From Molossus alvarezi (lineage: Eukaryota; Chordata; Mammalia; Chiroptera; Molossidae): DNA of 64,000 nt. Location of the stretch: contig CM073889.1 in NCBI GenBank assembly GCA_037176705.1, forward strand, positions 55,669,596 to 55,733,595, read 5' to 3'. Position numbers and translations under genes: made by a program. The notes under the pieces are model-generated. The model searched no databases. It had not been told where the DNA came from and worked only from the letters and a program-made list of their open reading frames with translations. Of this stretch, positions 1 to 11,192 are shown in pieces; the stretch's first letter is position 1, and the number at the start of each line of letters is the position of its first letter.

Positions 1-640
1 ATGTGCTTTCTAGTGGGCCTATCCAATTTTGAAATATGCACTTTAAAGTGCCCCACTGCAATTATCATTCCTTTTTTTTTTATCAAGTTCTCCTTGGATT
101 TCTAAGGATGTTTTATGTATACAAGTTTGTGTGCCTTTTATTATTACATGATGTCTCTCTTTATCTTGGCTAGTATTCGTAATCTTAGATTCTACATTGT
201 CTGAAATTAATATTATTACTCATTCTTTCTTTTTGTTTATAGTCACCTAACATCTTTCTATTAACCTTTGTTTATCACTTTAAGTATGCTTCACATAAGC
301 ACCATATAACCAGATTTTTCATTTTTATTTAATCTATCAGTCTCTGTATTTAAATAGGAGAACTCAGCTACTCACATTTAGTGTGACTAACACATAATTT
401 TGTTTTTTCTGTTTTTATTATTTATAAACAGTGTTCTTGTTTTTTTATTTTTGTTGGTTTAATTCATTGCAGTTTTTCCTTAGTTAATGTGGAAGTTCTA
501 TATACTTCTCTATTCCATTCACAATTTCTTTTCTGTGTTCATAATTCTATACACAATTCTGTATTTTTACTTAAAAATAGGATACTAACAATTTCCCTCA
601 TCACCATATGCTCTAATTCCCTTCCCTAAGCCCTCTCCCT
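1..640 (-). repeat. Ancient L1 fragment (probable), minus strand
   Basis: AT-rich stretch whose text resembles the reverse complement of the L1 inter-ORF and ORF2 start region. The phrase around 350-400 (aggagaactcagctactcac, then atttagtgtgac) is like the old L1 segment in which the ORF2 N-terminus appears in reverse, as seen more clearly at 18530-18570. It has no usable frame. The assignment rests on pattern only; it could be another old LINE. Confidence 0.4.
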
Positions 641-1655
641 AGAAAGACAGCCCTTTAGAACACCTTCACTTCCCTTCACCCCACTGGGGTGAGGGCTCAG
701 GACTAGCTCTATTAATACCACCAGAGAACCCAACTCCTAGGGAATGCAGACAGAGTGGAGAACTTGTAGCTGTGACGTCAGACTTTTCCTTGTAGGATGT
801 GTATTATTTCAAGATACCTATTTATTAGGGGTCGAAAAACTAGTGAGAGGGCCAAATTCTGTCCACTATCTCTGTAAGGTCTTTAGCTAAGAATAGATTT
901 TACATTTTCCAGTGGGTTGAAAAACATTAAAAGAAGAAGACTATTTTATGATGGATGAAAACTATAAGAAATTCAAATTTCAGTATCCATAAGTAAAGTT
1001 TACTGGCATTCAGCTATGCTGAATTGTTTCCTTCTTGTTCACAGCAGAGCTGAGCAATTGCAACACAGACCTAGGAGGTGCTGGGTGCACAACAAATCAC
1101 AGTGACACAGGAAGAGTTCCACAGCATCTCACCCAACCATGTGTTTTACTTATTTACTTGTATTATCAGTGCACATCCACCAGTGCATATTCAAAACAGA
1201 AAAAGTGGACTTCGAATGCCATACTTCTGAGGCCCTCCGGAGTGTGGATATTATTTTATTGAATTATATGACAAAGTGTTGTATTTGTTATTGGCTCTGC
1301 TGACAGAATACAGTATACATTGACATCAAATACCTACATTCCCAGCTCACAGAAAAACAATGGTCAGAAAAGTGAAAAAATTTCAAATAGCATATCTTAT
1401 CACAGCAGAATTTCTTCACAAAAATAAAAAATGAGAATGAGGCTACAACCAAGGTCAGTTCCCAAGTGACTCATTTGTTGCTGAGCAAGGAAAGCCACTT
1501 TCAGTGGTGAGTTAATTATGTTGTATTTGATTGTAGCAGCTCAGAGAGAGAATCCAGAGAAAACTAGCACAGGAAGAGGAAATGCTGGGGAGGGCTGAGA
1601 GCTGGCCTCTGCAATGTGTATTGCATGGTCTTCAGCATTTCCCAGTTACCTCCCT
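641..1655. other. Intronic sequence, no gene recognised
   Basis: No exon-like frame with splice sites, no RNA gene and no clear repeat was seen. Short open frames here lack any recognisable domain. Confidence 0.5.
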
Positions 1656-1815
1656 CAGTTTTATTTTCTTTCTAGAACTTCCTGCTACCTGAAAGTGTCC
1701 AATTTACTATTCCTTGTCAGTCTCCTTTGTGAGGACAAGAACTTTGTCCATCTCGCTGTATCAGCAGTGCCTGACATACACAGGTGCTCAGTAAACATCT
1801 GAACATATGAATGAA
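1656..1815 (+). repeat. L2 LINE 3' end fossil
   Basis: Matches the general form of the L2 3' terminus: a stretch like 'caagaactttgtccatctcgctgtatc' followed by 'cagtgcctgacatacacaggtgctcagtaaacat' and a 'gaatgaat' tail at about 1805-1820. Old and diverged. Confidence 0.55.
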
Positions 1816-2849
1816 TAATACCTTTAGGGTAATAGGCTCAGAAGACCTATATACCTCCAGGTGGGAAGTGTCCATTCAACACATATCTACTGAGGTCTGG
1901 GCATTACTTCTCTATGAATGGAGGACATCTTGGAGGTCTAAGCTGAGCTCTCAGAAAGTAGACCGTGCTTGCAGAGCAGACACAATGAGCTTACCCAGCA
2001 TCACAGAGCAAAGGCTGGGCGTTGGCTTGCCATGGTGATGAAGATCTGTCCTAGGGCATTGAATTGAACTGTTTCAAGATGGCTTGGCCTCTTCGAGACT
2101 TCTTTGAATGGAGGCATGCCCAGGATGTTGGGAGGTAGTTGTGATGTGCCCAGAAAATTTTGGAGGCAGCCAAGCATGGTTGAGGAAAGATCAGCATGGG
2201 GCTCTCCCTGCCCTGGACAACCACACCCATAAGCTAGACTGACTCTTAGCTCTCTCCCCAAACATGCCACTTGCAGCAGCCCTGCGAGGTTCCTGACAGG
2301 GCTCAGGGAACTGGTCCCTCTGCTTCAGAGAGGGATAATGATGTCCTGGGGTAAAGAGTGAAATACCAATCTGGCTCCAAGCTCCAGGATTCATTATTCT
2401 GACTCAAAAAGTTTGAAAATTAATAATCATAAAAAGAGCAAGCACAGAGTTGGAGGAGCCAAGCACTGATCTCGGGCCCTCACATGCATTCCCCTATCTC
2501 TCCTCCATCTGACCCTACAGGGCAGCATTGTAACATACCTCAGGTGCAGGGAAGTCTCATAACTATCCCATTTACATACTAGGCGGTGGCAAGAGCAGAA
2601 ATGAAGCCCAGGCCTACTGGGCCCTAGCCCTGTACATCTGACCAGTCTGCTACATGGCCCAGGCCATGGCCGGCCAAGAGATCTGAAAATCTCTGGGCAC
2701 TCTGGGTCCTGCTTAAAGCAAACAGGGTCGCCCCTCATAAACAGCCCAGCCTTCTGGCTACACCTACACTAGAACTAACTCTTACATATGGTGACCTATG
2801 CTATGGTGGCTCCTTCAAAAACAACCCTATGTTGTCAATAGTTTGCCCT
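1816..2849. other. Intronic sequence, no gene recognised
   Basis: Open frames on both strands here have no domain and no supporting splice pattern. No repeat family was assigned. Confidence 0.5.
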
Positions 2850-2945
2850 GAATGAACAAGGATGATGAGATAAAACAGCTGTCCAAGGTATGCAATGTTG
2901 CACAGCACAGCCAGGATTTGAGCCCTATCAATCTGATCTCCAAAT
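2850..2945 (-). repeat. MIR-like fossil
   Basis: Reads like the reverse complement of a MIR core: 'gatgagataaaacagctgtccaagg', then 'cacagcacagccaggatttgagccc'. Weak because it is short and diverged. Confidence 0.45.
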
Positions 2946-4900
2946 TCAATGCCTTACCAATCCTACCAGGAAGGAAAGTCTCCCACCAAGGACACTCCAG
3001 CTTGATTAATTTCAGCAGTGTGTTTACTTGCTCCTCCTCACAAATACACGGTCCTGTCCTCAAAGGAGGTGACTCACCCCACCACTGACAGGCTTGCATG
3101 AGGGCAATTAGATCCATGAATATACCAAGTGGGGCATTTACTCCACAGTAGATATTTCACCACAAAATAATTATACTCCATAATGCTGCTAATAAATCAA
3201 GAGACAAATGAGTGATGTTTCACCTTCATTTTCAACAGTATCTTGGGGTTGGCCTAGGGCTGACAGAGCCCTTGAACAGGCTCCATGGTCAGCCTTCAAC
3301 ACTTCTCAGTGACCTTAGGAACTTAGGTATATGCCACTGCTCTGCAGATAAGAAAACCAATGTTCACAGAAGTTAGTCCCCTGCCAGAGAACAGCAGAGA
3401 TAGATGTAGACCCAGTTCCAGAATCTACACACAAGGTAACTAAGCTATGCCTGGCTGAGCTGGAGGGCTGTGTTCATGGAGCTGGGAATCCCAAATTCTG
3501 GACCTGTGAGTGGTTAAGGAATGGGCTTCTCATTTCCCCACTGGAGGGTGGGTTTAGGTGTAGGAGGAGAAGAAGAGGGACAGAGCCTTTCTGAGATGAA
3601 GAGGGGTGGGGAATGGTCTTCAATGACAGACAGTTCCTGAGAGAAAACTTGAGGATCTGGAAAAAGAGAGGAAGACAGGAGGGTGGTAGGCAATGGTAAC
3701 TCCAACACTGTCTAATGCCCAAGGCTCTGGGCTCCTCCTGAGCACCTGTTTGGTATGGGTCTGAAACTGTGCTAGCGCCTCTGCTGACACTAGCAGGGCT
3801 AGATCAGGGGGTGACCTTATCCCACTGTCTGATGAACAGAACTGTAGGGTCTAATGAGAGCCTCAGGGTACACCCAACTAGGAGCCTGAGCTCCCCAACA
3901 CTGGGGTCTCAGTACTGTCATGCTCAGTCAGCTAATGCCCAGTCTTGGGCCCACCCTCAGCCATTCCTTGCCTGCACAGACCCACACCTATGCAGAAAGC
4001 TCCAGGGACAGTGAGATTTACATGTCTGTCCACCCATTCATTTGAGGCCTGATAGGCATGGATTCCCACTCAGACCTATATGGATAGATGTTGAGAGTAG
4101 GCAGGTCCACCCAATGAGAGAAGAGGACTGCAGGACTTTGGAACCCTGTGTAGGCTCTCTCAGGCCACCACATCTATCCATTCTAATGGTAGTCCTATAA
4201 ACTAGACTAGCTTACCCACATACTTAAGACCTGCCTCCAGTGACACCAGGTACCCCAGAAAGCCAGCAGTCTGGGCCCTCCCTCTCGATTTCATCTTCCT
4301 GAGCCTTCTCACTTCTTGTTCTCTGGCACACCCTGCTACTATTAGTTCCTACTTCTCTACCCTGCAGGCTGAGGACAGACTTGGCCTAGTCTGGCCTGCA
4401 TGACCAGCCATGCTTCCTCCCTTGACATGACCAACTTGGGACAGACACGGCGGCCACCCTTCCTGATGAAGGCTCAGCCCCTCACTGAGAGACAGGGCCT
4501 GGCATCAGGGTGACAGAGTAGGGCCCAGCCTCCCATCCAAAGCTCAGGAAGGCCACTGACACAGTGGTTGCTGGCTCAGGTGAAACACTGCTGTCTGAAA
4601 CTGGCTTGTGTGAGAGCCACACCTACTTTGCCTGATGTGAGCTCCAGAGGAGGGCCAGAGCAGCTGGGCTGTGGTGAGTATAGTGGGCTCCCCAGCCTGG
4701 GTTTAGGCACCAGCACAATGACTCATGGGCTGAGAGAACTTGGGCCACTCAACAACTGAAGGTCTCAGTCTCCTTGCCTAAAAACAACAGAAATTGGGAC
4801 CAGAAGGTCTTTGAGGCCTACCTGGCTCTCATCTCAGATGCCAAACTGTATCCATCCCAGCCACCAGAGCCCAACAGAAGGGCATGGAGGAGCTGCTTAC
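2946..4900. other. EEFSEC intron downstream of the exon (minus strand)
   Basis: Intronic sequence between the EEFSEC donor site and the left part of the window. It contains a second faint MIR-like piece near 3330-3440 ('cagataagaaaaccaatgttcacagaagtt'). The last EEFSEC exon, which should follow the donor on the minus strand, was not recognised in 1-4900, so it probably lies beyond the left edge. Confidence 0.55.
4895..4900 (-). other. EEFSEC: Splice donor of the EEFSEC exon
   Basis: On the minus strand the exon ends ...GTGGAACGG and the intron begins GTAAGC, a good GT donor. The junction falls between codons (phase 0), directly after the conserved HGLVER residues. Confidence 0.85.
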
Positions 4901-5557
4901 CCGTTCCACAAGGCCGTGCTTGTGCTTCAACTTGTATACTCTCAGCCTAGGCAGGAGACTCTCGGCGTAGTTCTTGTCCTCCAGTCCGTGCAGCAGGACA
5001 CCATGGAAGGCCAGCCGGCACATGTTGGTGTGAATGTCTGCATCCAGCCTGGAACCAATTACCAGGCACAGTCGAGGGCAGGTGACAGGCTTTTCAAACT
5101 CCACGAGTGCCCATTGCTGTCGGGGACAGAGACCTTCTGAGGCCTGGCCTGCCTTCTTGTTGGCTTGGCCACTGCTTGCTGCTGCTGGTGCCAGATCCTT
5201 ACAGAGATACTGTTCCTGGAACAGGTATTCTCGGGAGAAATCGAAGGTGTCTAGCACAGGTTCGTGGTCAAAGCTGTCGGGGGAAGGACTAAAGAACATC
5301 AACCTGCCCATGACCGTCTCATGGCCCACAGTGATGTGGAACTTGGCCTTGGTCTGCAGGGGCCCCCGGAAATATGGGATCTTCTCCACGGAGATGAGGG
5401 CCGCATGGACAGTGTGCAGGGATTCCGGGGCACATACCAGGCCACGCTCCAGCAGCTTGGGATCAAACTGAGTGACACAGATGCCCAGTCGGTCTCCCTG
5501 CACAGCCGAGGTAACAGGCATGTGAAACATCTGCATGGACTTGACCTTCTTCACCAC
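4901..5557 (-). CDS. EEFSEC: EEFSEC internal exon (selenocysteine-specific elongation factor)
   Basis: This exon encodes 219 residues of the selenocysteine-specific GTPase that carries Sec-tRNA to the ribosome at UGA codons marked by a SECIS element, working with SECISBP2. The open frame runs through the intron on both sides (4829-5578), but the coding part is set by splice sites: acceptor CTCCTGACCAG before GTGGTGAAG at 5557 and donor CGG/GTAAGC at 4901. The protein starts VVKKVKSMQMFHMP and ends KLKHKHGLVER. It includes QGDRLGICVTQFDPKLLERG, KFHITVGHETVMGRL and CPRLCLVIGSRLDADIHTN, which I recognise from mammalian EEFSEC. The GTPase G-box motifs are not in this exon; it covers the post-G-domain beta-barrel regions and the start of the C-terminal domain (inferred from family knowledge). 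The stretch DLAPAAASSGQANKKAGQASEG is the poorly conserved linker. The exon has no stop or frameshift and looks functional. Confidence 0.93.
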
Positions 5558-5580
5558 CTGGTCAGGAGCAAGAGACAAAG
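5558..5580 (-). other. EEFSEC: Splice acceptor of the EEFSEC exon
   Basis: On the minus strand the intron ends with a pyrimidine-rich tract (TTTGTCTCTTGCTCCTGACCAG) before the exon. AG lies at 5558-5559. The exon starts in phase 0 with GTG GTG AAG. Confidence 0.85.
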
Positions 5581-5959
5581 CTCATGAAACCCACAAGCCT
5601 TGAGGTTGAGGAGAGGGGCTTCAGCTGGAGAAATCCCTGTCCAGTGCCGCCAACACTTAACTGGCACCTGAAGTGCCAGCCAAAGGGTGCTCTAGGGCTG
5701 GTCAGACTCCCCTTGGACAGAGAAGGCTCCACCCTGCAAATATGAAGTCCAGGTCCACAGGGCATCCTAGTTTAGGATGTGGGCAGTGGTCACAGCAGCT
5801 AAAACCTGCCCTACCTTAGTTTCTTCCAACCTTCTAGTCCCTGCTTCATCCCATGCTTCAGTCCCATACCTTCTTGCCTTGAGCCCTCTTATATAGGCTT
5901 ACCACTCCTTGTAGAATGGCCCCCAGTTCCTCAGCCTGCCAAGCTATGCCCATCTGTCC
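5581..5959. other. EEFSEC intron, no further feature
   Basis: Intron upstream of the exon in gene direction. No exon-like or repeat signal was recognised. Confidence 0.5.
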
Positions 5960-6620
5960 TTGAAAGCATACCATTGCTCTGTGGAGTCTTCCCAGACTCC
6001 AGTGGGTAGGATCTGTCTCGTTCTCCGTGGTGTCACCCCAGCCCCTCTGAATCACACTCAGCCTGCTGTGCTATCACTGCTTAATCTGTACCCGGCTGCT
6101 CCTAGCCTGCAGGCTTCTCCAGGACAGGGCCACTCTTCATTCATTGATACACAGATCCTGGCTGTATGCCAGGCACTGTTCTAAGGGCAGAAATAGAGTG
6201 AGGTCTGTTTCCAACGAGCTTAGTGCCCAGGAAAAATAAAATAAAATTGCAAATATATTAATATGTTAATATTAACTTAATTTATATTAATACAAATAAA
6301 TTACAAAATTTTATGTTTGAGTATATATAACTAATATAATTACATACAACACATTATAGAGAAAACCTGGGGCTGGGGGAGGGTCTAGCTTTTTAGATCA
6401 GTGGTCAGGAAAGACCTCTGTTGAGGTGATGTCTGAACTAAGACATGATCATAGGAAGGAGCTGTGTGAAGGTCCAGAAAAAGTTCTAAACAGGGGAACT
6501 AATAAGTGCAATATCCTGAAAGAGGCTTGGTGAATTTTAGAAATAAACAAAGAGGTGGGGGGGGGGCTTCAGCGGGGAGGGCAGGGCAGGCAGGGCGGGC
6601 AGGTGGGAAGTCACCCAGGA
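5960..6620 (+). repeat. Ancient mammalian-wide repeats (L2-like, second family unassigned)
   Basis: 5960-6185 reads like an L2 3' region ('ctgcaggcttctccaggacagggccactcttcattcattg'). 6130-6620 has the old consensus 'tgccaggcactgttctaag ... gaaagacctctgttgaggtgatgtctgaactaag ... aataagtgcaatatcctgaaag', shared in type with 9030-9400. An AT-rich tract of TTAATA/TATTAA repeats (6240-6360) lies inside it. Confidence 0.5.
6539..6605 (+). repeat. G-rich simple tract
   Basis: Runs of G (nine in a row near 6560) followed by repeats of GGGCAGG (GGGCAGGGCAGGCAGGGCGGGCAGG). Could form a quadruplex on the plus strand. Confidence 0.6.
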
Positions 6621-7229
6621 GTTTAGGCAAACCTGATTTTATCTCTCTTCTAAACCATTACACTGACTCTAAACCAGGCACATGTCTGTATCCACAGCTG
6701 GTAAATCAGGAACAGACATGAAACAGGATCTAACAAATGTTCACAAAATAAATGAATGTTCCTACTAAGATCCACTGTCTCAGAGGTGAGATGAAATCAT
6801 GTTCATGGGTTTCTGCTTAGCAAAGCAGAGAAATGTGTAATATATTTCAGACAAACACCCCCATCTACAAAATGTGGCATATGGAACACTCATTTTCTCC
6901 CTGGATAAAAGGAGAATGCTATGCTGACATCAGGCCTAGGTCCCTTCCTGGAGAGCTTTAATACGCAAGTGTTTGTTTAAAGATCATTAATTACCTAACC
7001 AAGAGGTCAGGGAACAGAGAAAGTGAGAAGCACAGCGTCAAAAGCCACAGTCAAGATCAATCAAAGAGAAACATACAACATCTCTGAAATGGTCTGTAAG
7101 GGTAATGGCAAACTTAGATTTTTAGAAATGCATCTTAAAGTTACTGGAGAATTTGAATATTATCTTACACTAAGTGTCTGCCCAGTGAGGTAGGTACCCA
7201 AATCACAACTCTTTCCCCAAGAACTATAG
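6621..7229. other. Intronic sequence, no feature recognised
   Basis: No exon, RNA gene or assigned repeat. Confidence 0.5.
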
Positions 7230-7810
7230 CAGCCCAGTGAGATGTTCTCTGGTCCAAAACCCTGTCCTTCTTCCTCCCAGCCATCTTTCTAAAACACAGG
7301 TCTGATGATGCAATCCTTTGACACCAACACCTACATGAGCTCCTATATTCTACATAGTGACTTTAAAATCTTTTGGGTGTAGCTGTTGTGAACAGAAAGA
7401 TGCTTTGGTCAACTGAACTTCTATGGGAAACCAGTCCCTCCCACTGAGTGATGCTGTTCAGGGTGGGTGGGGGCTACCACAGCTCTCAGCATCCCCTCTG
7501 CTTGCTGGGCTCCCCTGCCTCCCCTGGAGCCTCCCACTACCAGGCCTCTCTTATAGCTCTTCCTACCCCATGTTCTCCCAAGCCTTCAACCATAGCCAGT
7601 GGAAGCTTGAATGATTCACTGCATACACTGTAGTTCTGTATGTCTCTGCCCTGGGTCCATGAGGTTCCTTCTCCCTGAGATGTCTTTCACCTGGAAAAAT
7701 TTTGTTCACCCTAAAGCCTCAGCTTTCAGGGCACATCCTGGGAATTTTCTGCCCCCTCTAGACAGAGCTTCTTACTATCCTCTGTGGCTCTGAGTCTGAC
7801 TTGTCATGCT
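7230..7810 (+). repeat. L2 LINE 3' region fossil
   Basis: Phrases such as 'cctcccagccatctttctaaaacacaggtctgatgatg' and 'gaggttccttctccctgagatgtctttcacctgg' followed by 'cacatcctgggaattttctgccccctctagacagagc' fit the L2 3' region. Diverged, and interrupted near 7380-7480. Confidence 0.5.
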
Positions 7811-9029
7811 GGTTGCCGGCTCTGTCAGCCCCACCTCTATGTACTTACTAATTTAAATAACAATATAATAAATATCCACAACCTATGATCCACCCAAGAC
7901 TCAACATTACCAAGAACTCTATATTCCCATGTGCTCCCATCCCACCTAGTTCTCTTACCTGCCCCAGCTGGAGATAACCACTCCTTTTGGATTTGGTGTG
8001 TCACATTCACTTTCATTTTATATACACATGCATACGGTTGAATAGAGGCTGACTACATATGTAGGACATATGCCTAATCAATAATTTGCTTTTTTGTGTA
8101 AGTTGCTGAACTTTGACTTGGTGTCTGTGTTGGCAGCACCTGTGGCACCCTCACTGCTAATGTGGTATATCACATGGTACCCACAGACTATGATCCAGTC
8201 TCCTATATATGCTCACTTCTAAATCCTTAAGACAAGGGCCAACATCTACCTACTGCTGCATCCTCAATGCCAAGAACAAGAGGCTGCTGAAAACCCAGCA
8301 CATCTGAAGCCAATGACTGCCCCTGATTCTGGAAGATAAATGCCCCTTGTGGCAAAAACACAACTGGCAGAGAGCACTGAGCTGAGATTCCAGACCTGCT
8401 GGGAGCCCAAGAGACCCTCGTGTTTAAGAGCCTCCCTGTGAGAGAGGGTGGCCAGAGCCTTGTACCACCTGACAGCCCCAGCCCTACCCATTAAGCCAAC
8501 CACCAACCAGGCTTTATTCAAACATATTCTTTTTTCAACAGGGCTCGTGCTCTTATGACTGAAATAATAAAGAATGCCTTAAGAGAGCACTGTGAAAGAC
8601 TAATAACTGCAAATCAAGATTTTTAAAGGCCTAGACAGAAAATTGTGAAACAGATAAAGATGGATATAGGGTAGCATAACACTACTGTGGGCTCTCACAG
8701 GGTGCATGCACACAGATTGCCACATGGAGTCACTGGTAAACTCTCATTCCACCAAGACACATTTCAAGAATACAAAATTCCATCTAGGACACCAAAACCG
8801 TAGAAAAGTAGCTAGTTTTACCAACTTAAGAATGGGAAAAATAGAATTTCCTTTCAGTCATTTATTTTCTACCCATCTTTTTAACAACTCACTCACTGAA
8901 TACAGGGGTAGGCTAAATTAGGTTTGCAGTTGTAATACAAATAAATAAGAATAAGCTGTGTTTTGTACACTCACAACTGTAAACCTACTTTTGCTCATCC
9001 CTGTATTTACTAATATCCATGTCAAGTGG
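7811..9029. other. Intronic sequence; possible weak old LINE piece at 7850-8120
   Basis: 7850-8120 resembles the end region of an old L1 in reverse, but the match is too weak to assign. The remainder shows no exon or RNA gene. Confidence 0.4.
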
Positions 9030-9440
9030 CTGAGAAGCTGAATATACATTCACTCAACACATACTTATTAAGTTTCTCTCATGTACCAGGCCCTGAACGA
9101 TACAGGGGTGAGCAGAACAGAAACAGTTTGTGTCCTAGGCTTGGGTGGGGCAGGGGACATTAATTAAATCATCAACTAATAAATTCAGAATTACAAAAAC
9201 ATGGGGAGGTGCTATTAGAATAACTGGAGGATCTAATTCTTCCTGCATGTTCAGGAAAGGTTCCCTTGAGGATGTGGCACTGAAGTTGACCAGCTGGATG
9301 AGAAGGAACCACCCACAGGGACTCCAAGCAGAGGAAAGGGCAGAGTGGGCCTATGCTTCTAAGGTAAAAAAGAATGTGGCCTGTGTAAGGAACTGAAGGA
9401 GAGCGAGGCTGGATGGGGTTAGTGGAGTCAGGTTAGAGGC
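9030..9440 (+). repeat. Ancient mammalian-wide repeat, family unassigned
   Basis: Same general consensus as 6130-6620: 'ctcatgtaccaggccctgaacgatacaggggtgagcagaac' followed by a section like 'ggttcccttgaggatgtggcactgaagttgacc'. Recognised by pattern only. Confidence 0.45.
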
Positions 9441-10300
9441 ACAGACAGATTTTTGGAAAAATGGCGGCAGAGTGAATGGAAGCTACACAGACCATCTCCC
9501 AGGACTAAACTGGAATTACAACTAAAATAAAGACAAATCATCAGGAAAAAGCAACATAAAAGCACCTGAAAAGGATTCATATAACCACGAACAAGAAAAA
9601 GACCACAGAATCGTGACTGGTAGGTCTGCGGAGGCTCGAGAAGGCAGATTGGGAGCCCATGGACAGCAGCTGTTTTAGCTGTGAGCAGCTCCCATGGGGT
9701 TAAAATCCCAAGCCAGCTCCAGAGCCCAGAGGGCTTGGACAGAGTACTAAATTAGCTACAGCCACTCACATTGGGCTCCAAAAGAGAAAGGGAGAACTGG
9801 ACTGGAACTGTGTGCACACTCGGGAGCTTGGAGAGCTGGGAAAGCACAAAGAGTTTTGTGCTGAATAACTCCTTCATAGGACAGTGGCCATCTTATCCCT
9901 CCACAAAGCCCTGAGGAGAAGAAACAGCTCCTCCCGCAGGAATTTAAACACACCAAATTGGGACAGAGAAATGCAAATTGAGGCTTATTAACAACCAGCA
10001 TCTGCTCCACCCTCTGGAAATGCTCTTTACTCTGAACACCTAAGGGAGTTTTTCATTCAGGTGAGGGCTACAACCCAAGGCTCATCAAGTAACTGACACT
10101 AATAGCCTCCAAGCATAAAGCTAGAGGATAACTGAACCTTTCCTGGGATTGCAAATATACTCAGGAAAGTAAGACTTGACAGTGGTGTTTAATGTGGGTC
10201 CTCCCATACTCATCTAAACGCACTTAAGGGAGCCACAAACACCAGAACACCAACACCCACAGGAAAAATTTGGCAGGCTCCAAAACCCACTGAGATAGAC

Positions 10301-11124
10301 AAAATGATAAAACAAAAAAACGCATCCCAAATGAAAGAACAAGAGAACTCTACCAAAGATGAGATAAATGAAATGCAGTTAAGCAAGTTATCAGAGTAGA
10401 GTTCACAGCCATGATCTTGAGGAAGCTCCACCATGAGTAAAGATATAAAAACATTGAAAACCAACCAAGTGGAAATGAAGAATGACATAGCAGAAATTAA
10501 AAGCACATTGGAAGGACTAATCAGCAGGGTAGAGGAAGCCAAGGACCTGATCAGTGAATTAGAAAACAGGGAAGAAAAAAATCAACCAGTCAGAAAACCA
10601 AATGAAAAAACGATTAAAAAAAAGGAAGACAGCTTAAGAGAACTGTGGGACAACTGGAAACAACAACAATCGCATCATAGAAGTTCCAGAAGAAGAAGAA
10701 AAAAGGAGCAAGGGTCAAAGAAACAGTGAAAGAAAACTTCCCTAACTTAGTGAAGGAAGAAGGCATTCAAGTTCAAGAAGCACAGAAAGCCCCAAGTAAG
10801 AAAAACCCAAACAGGCCCACACCAAGGCACATAGTAATTAAATTGCCAAAAATTAAAGACAAAGAAAGAATCCTAAAGGCAGCAAGAGATAAGTAACAGG
10901 TTATCTACAAAGGGAACCCCATAAAGCTATCAGCTGACTTCTCAACAGAAACACTACAGGCCAGAAAGTAATGGCATGAAATAGTCAAGGTAATGAAAAA
11001 CAAAGATCTAAATCCAAGACTACTCTATCCAACAAGGCTATCATTCAAAATAGAAGGTCAAATAAAGAGCTTCCCAGACTAAAAAAAGCTGAGGGAATAT
11101 ATTAGTACCAAACCAGTGCTGTAA
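10301..11124 (+). pseudogene. L1 A ORF1 remnant (ORF1p, RNA-binding chaperone)
   Basis: Homologous to ORF1 of B and G. It opens around 10301 ('atgataaaacaaaaaaacgc'), has the coiled-coil part (ISRVEEAKDLISELENREEKN) and the stretch SLRELWDNWK before the RRM. It then breaks by frameshift near 10680-10730, and stops interrupt the C-terminal domain. In intact L1s this protein coats the L1 RNA as a trimer. Here no full product is possible. Confidence 0.75.
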
Positions 11125-11192
11125 GAAATGTTAAAAGGACTGCTGAAGAAATAAAAGGAATAGAAAGAACAATATAACCACAATAAACCAAA

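Noticed and set aside
4829..5578. A 249-codon minus-strand frame taken as a complete protein
   Set aside because: The first 7 and last 23 codons lie in intron beyond clear splice sites. Only 4901-5557 is EEFSEC exon.
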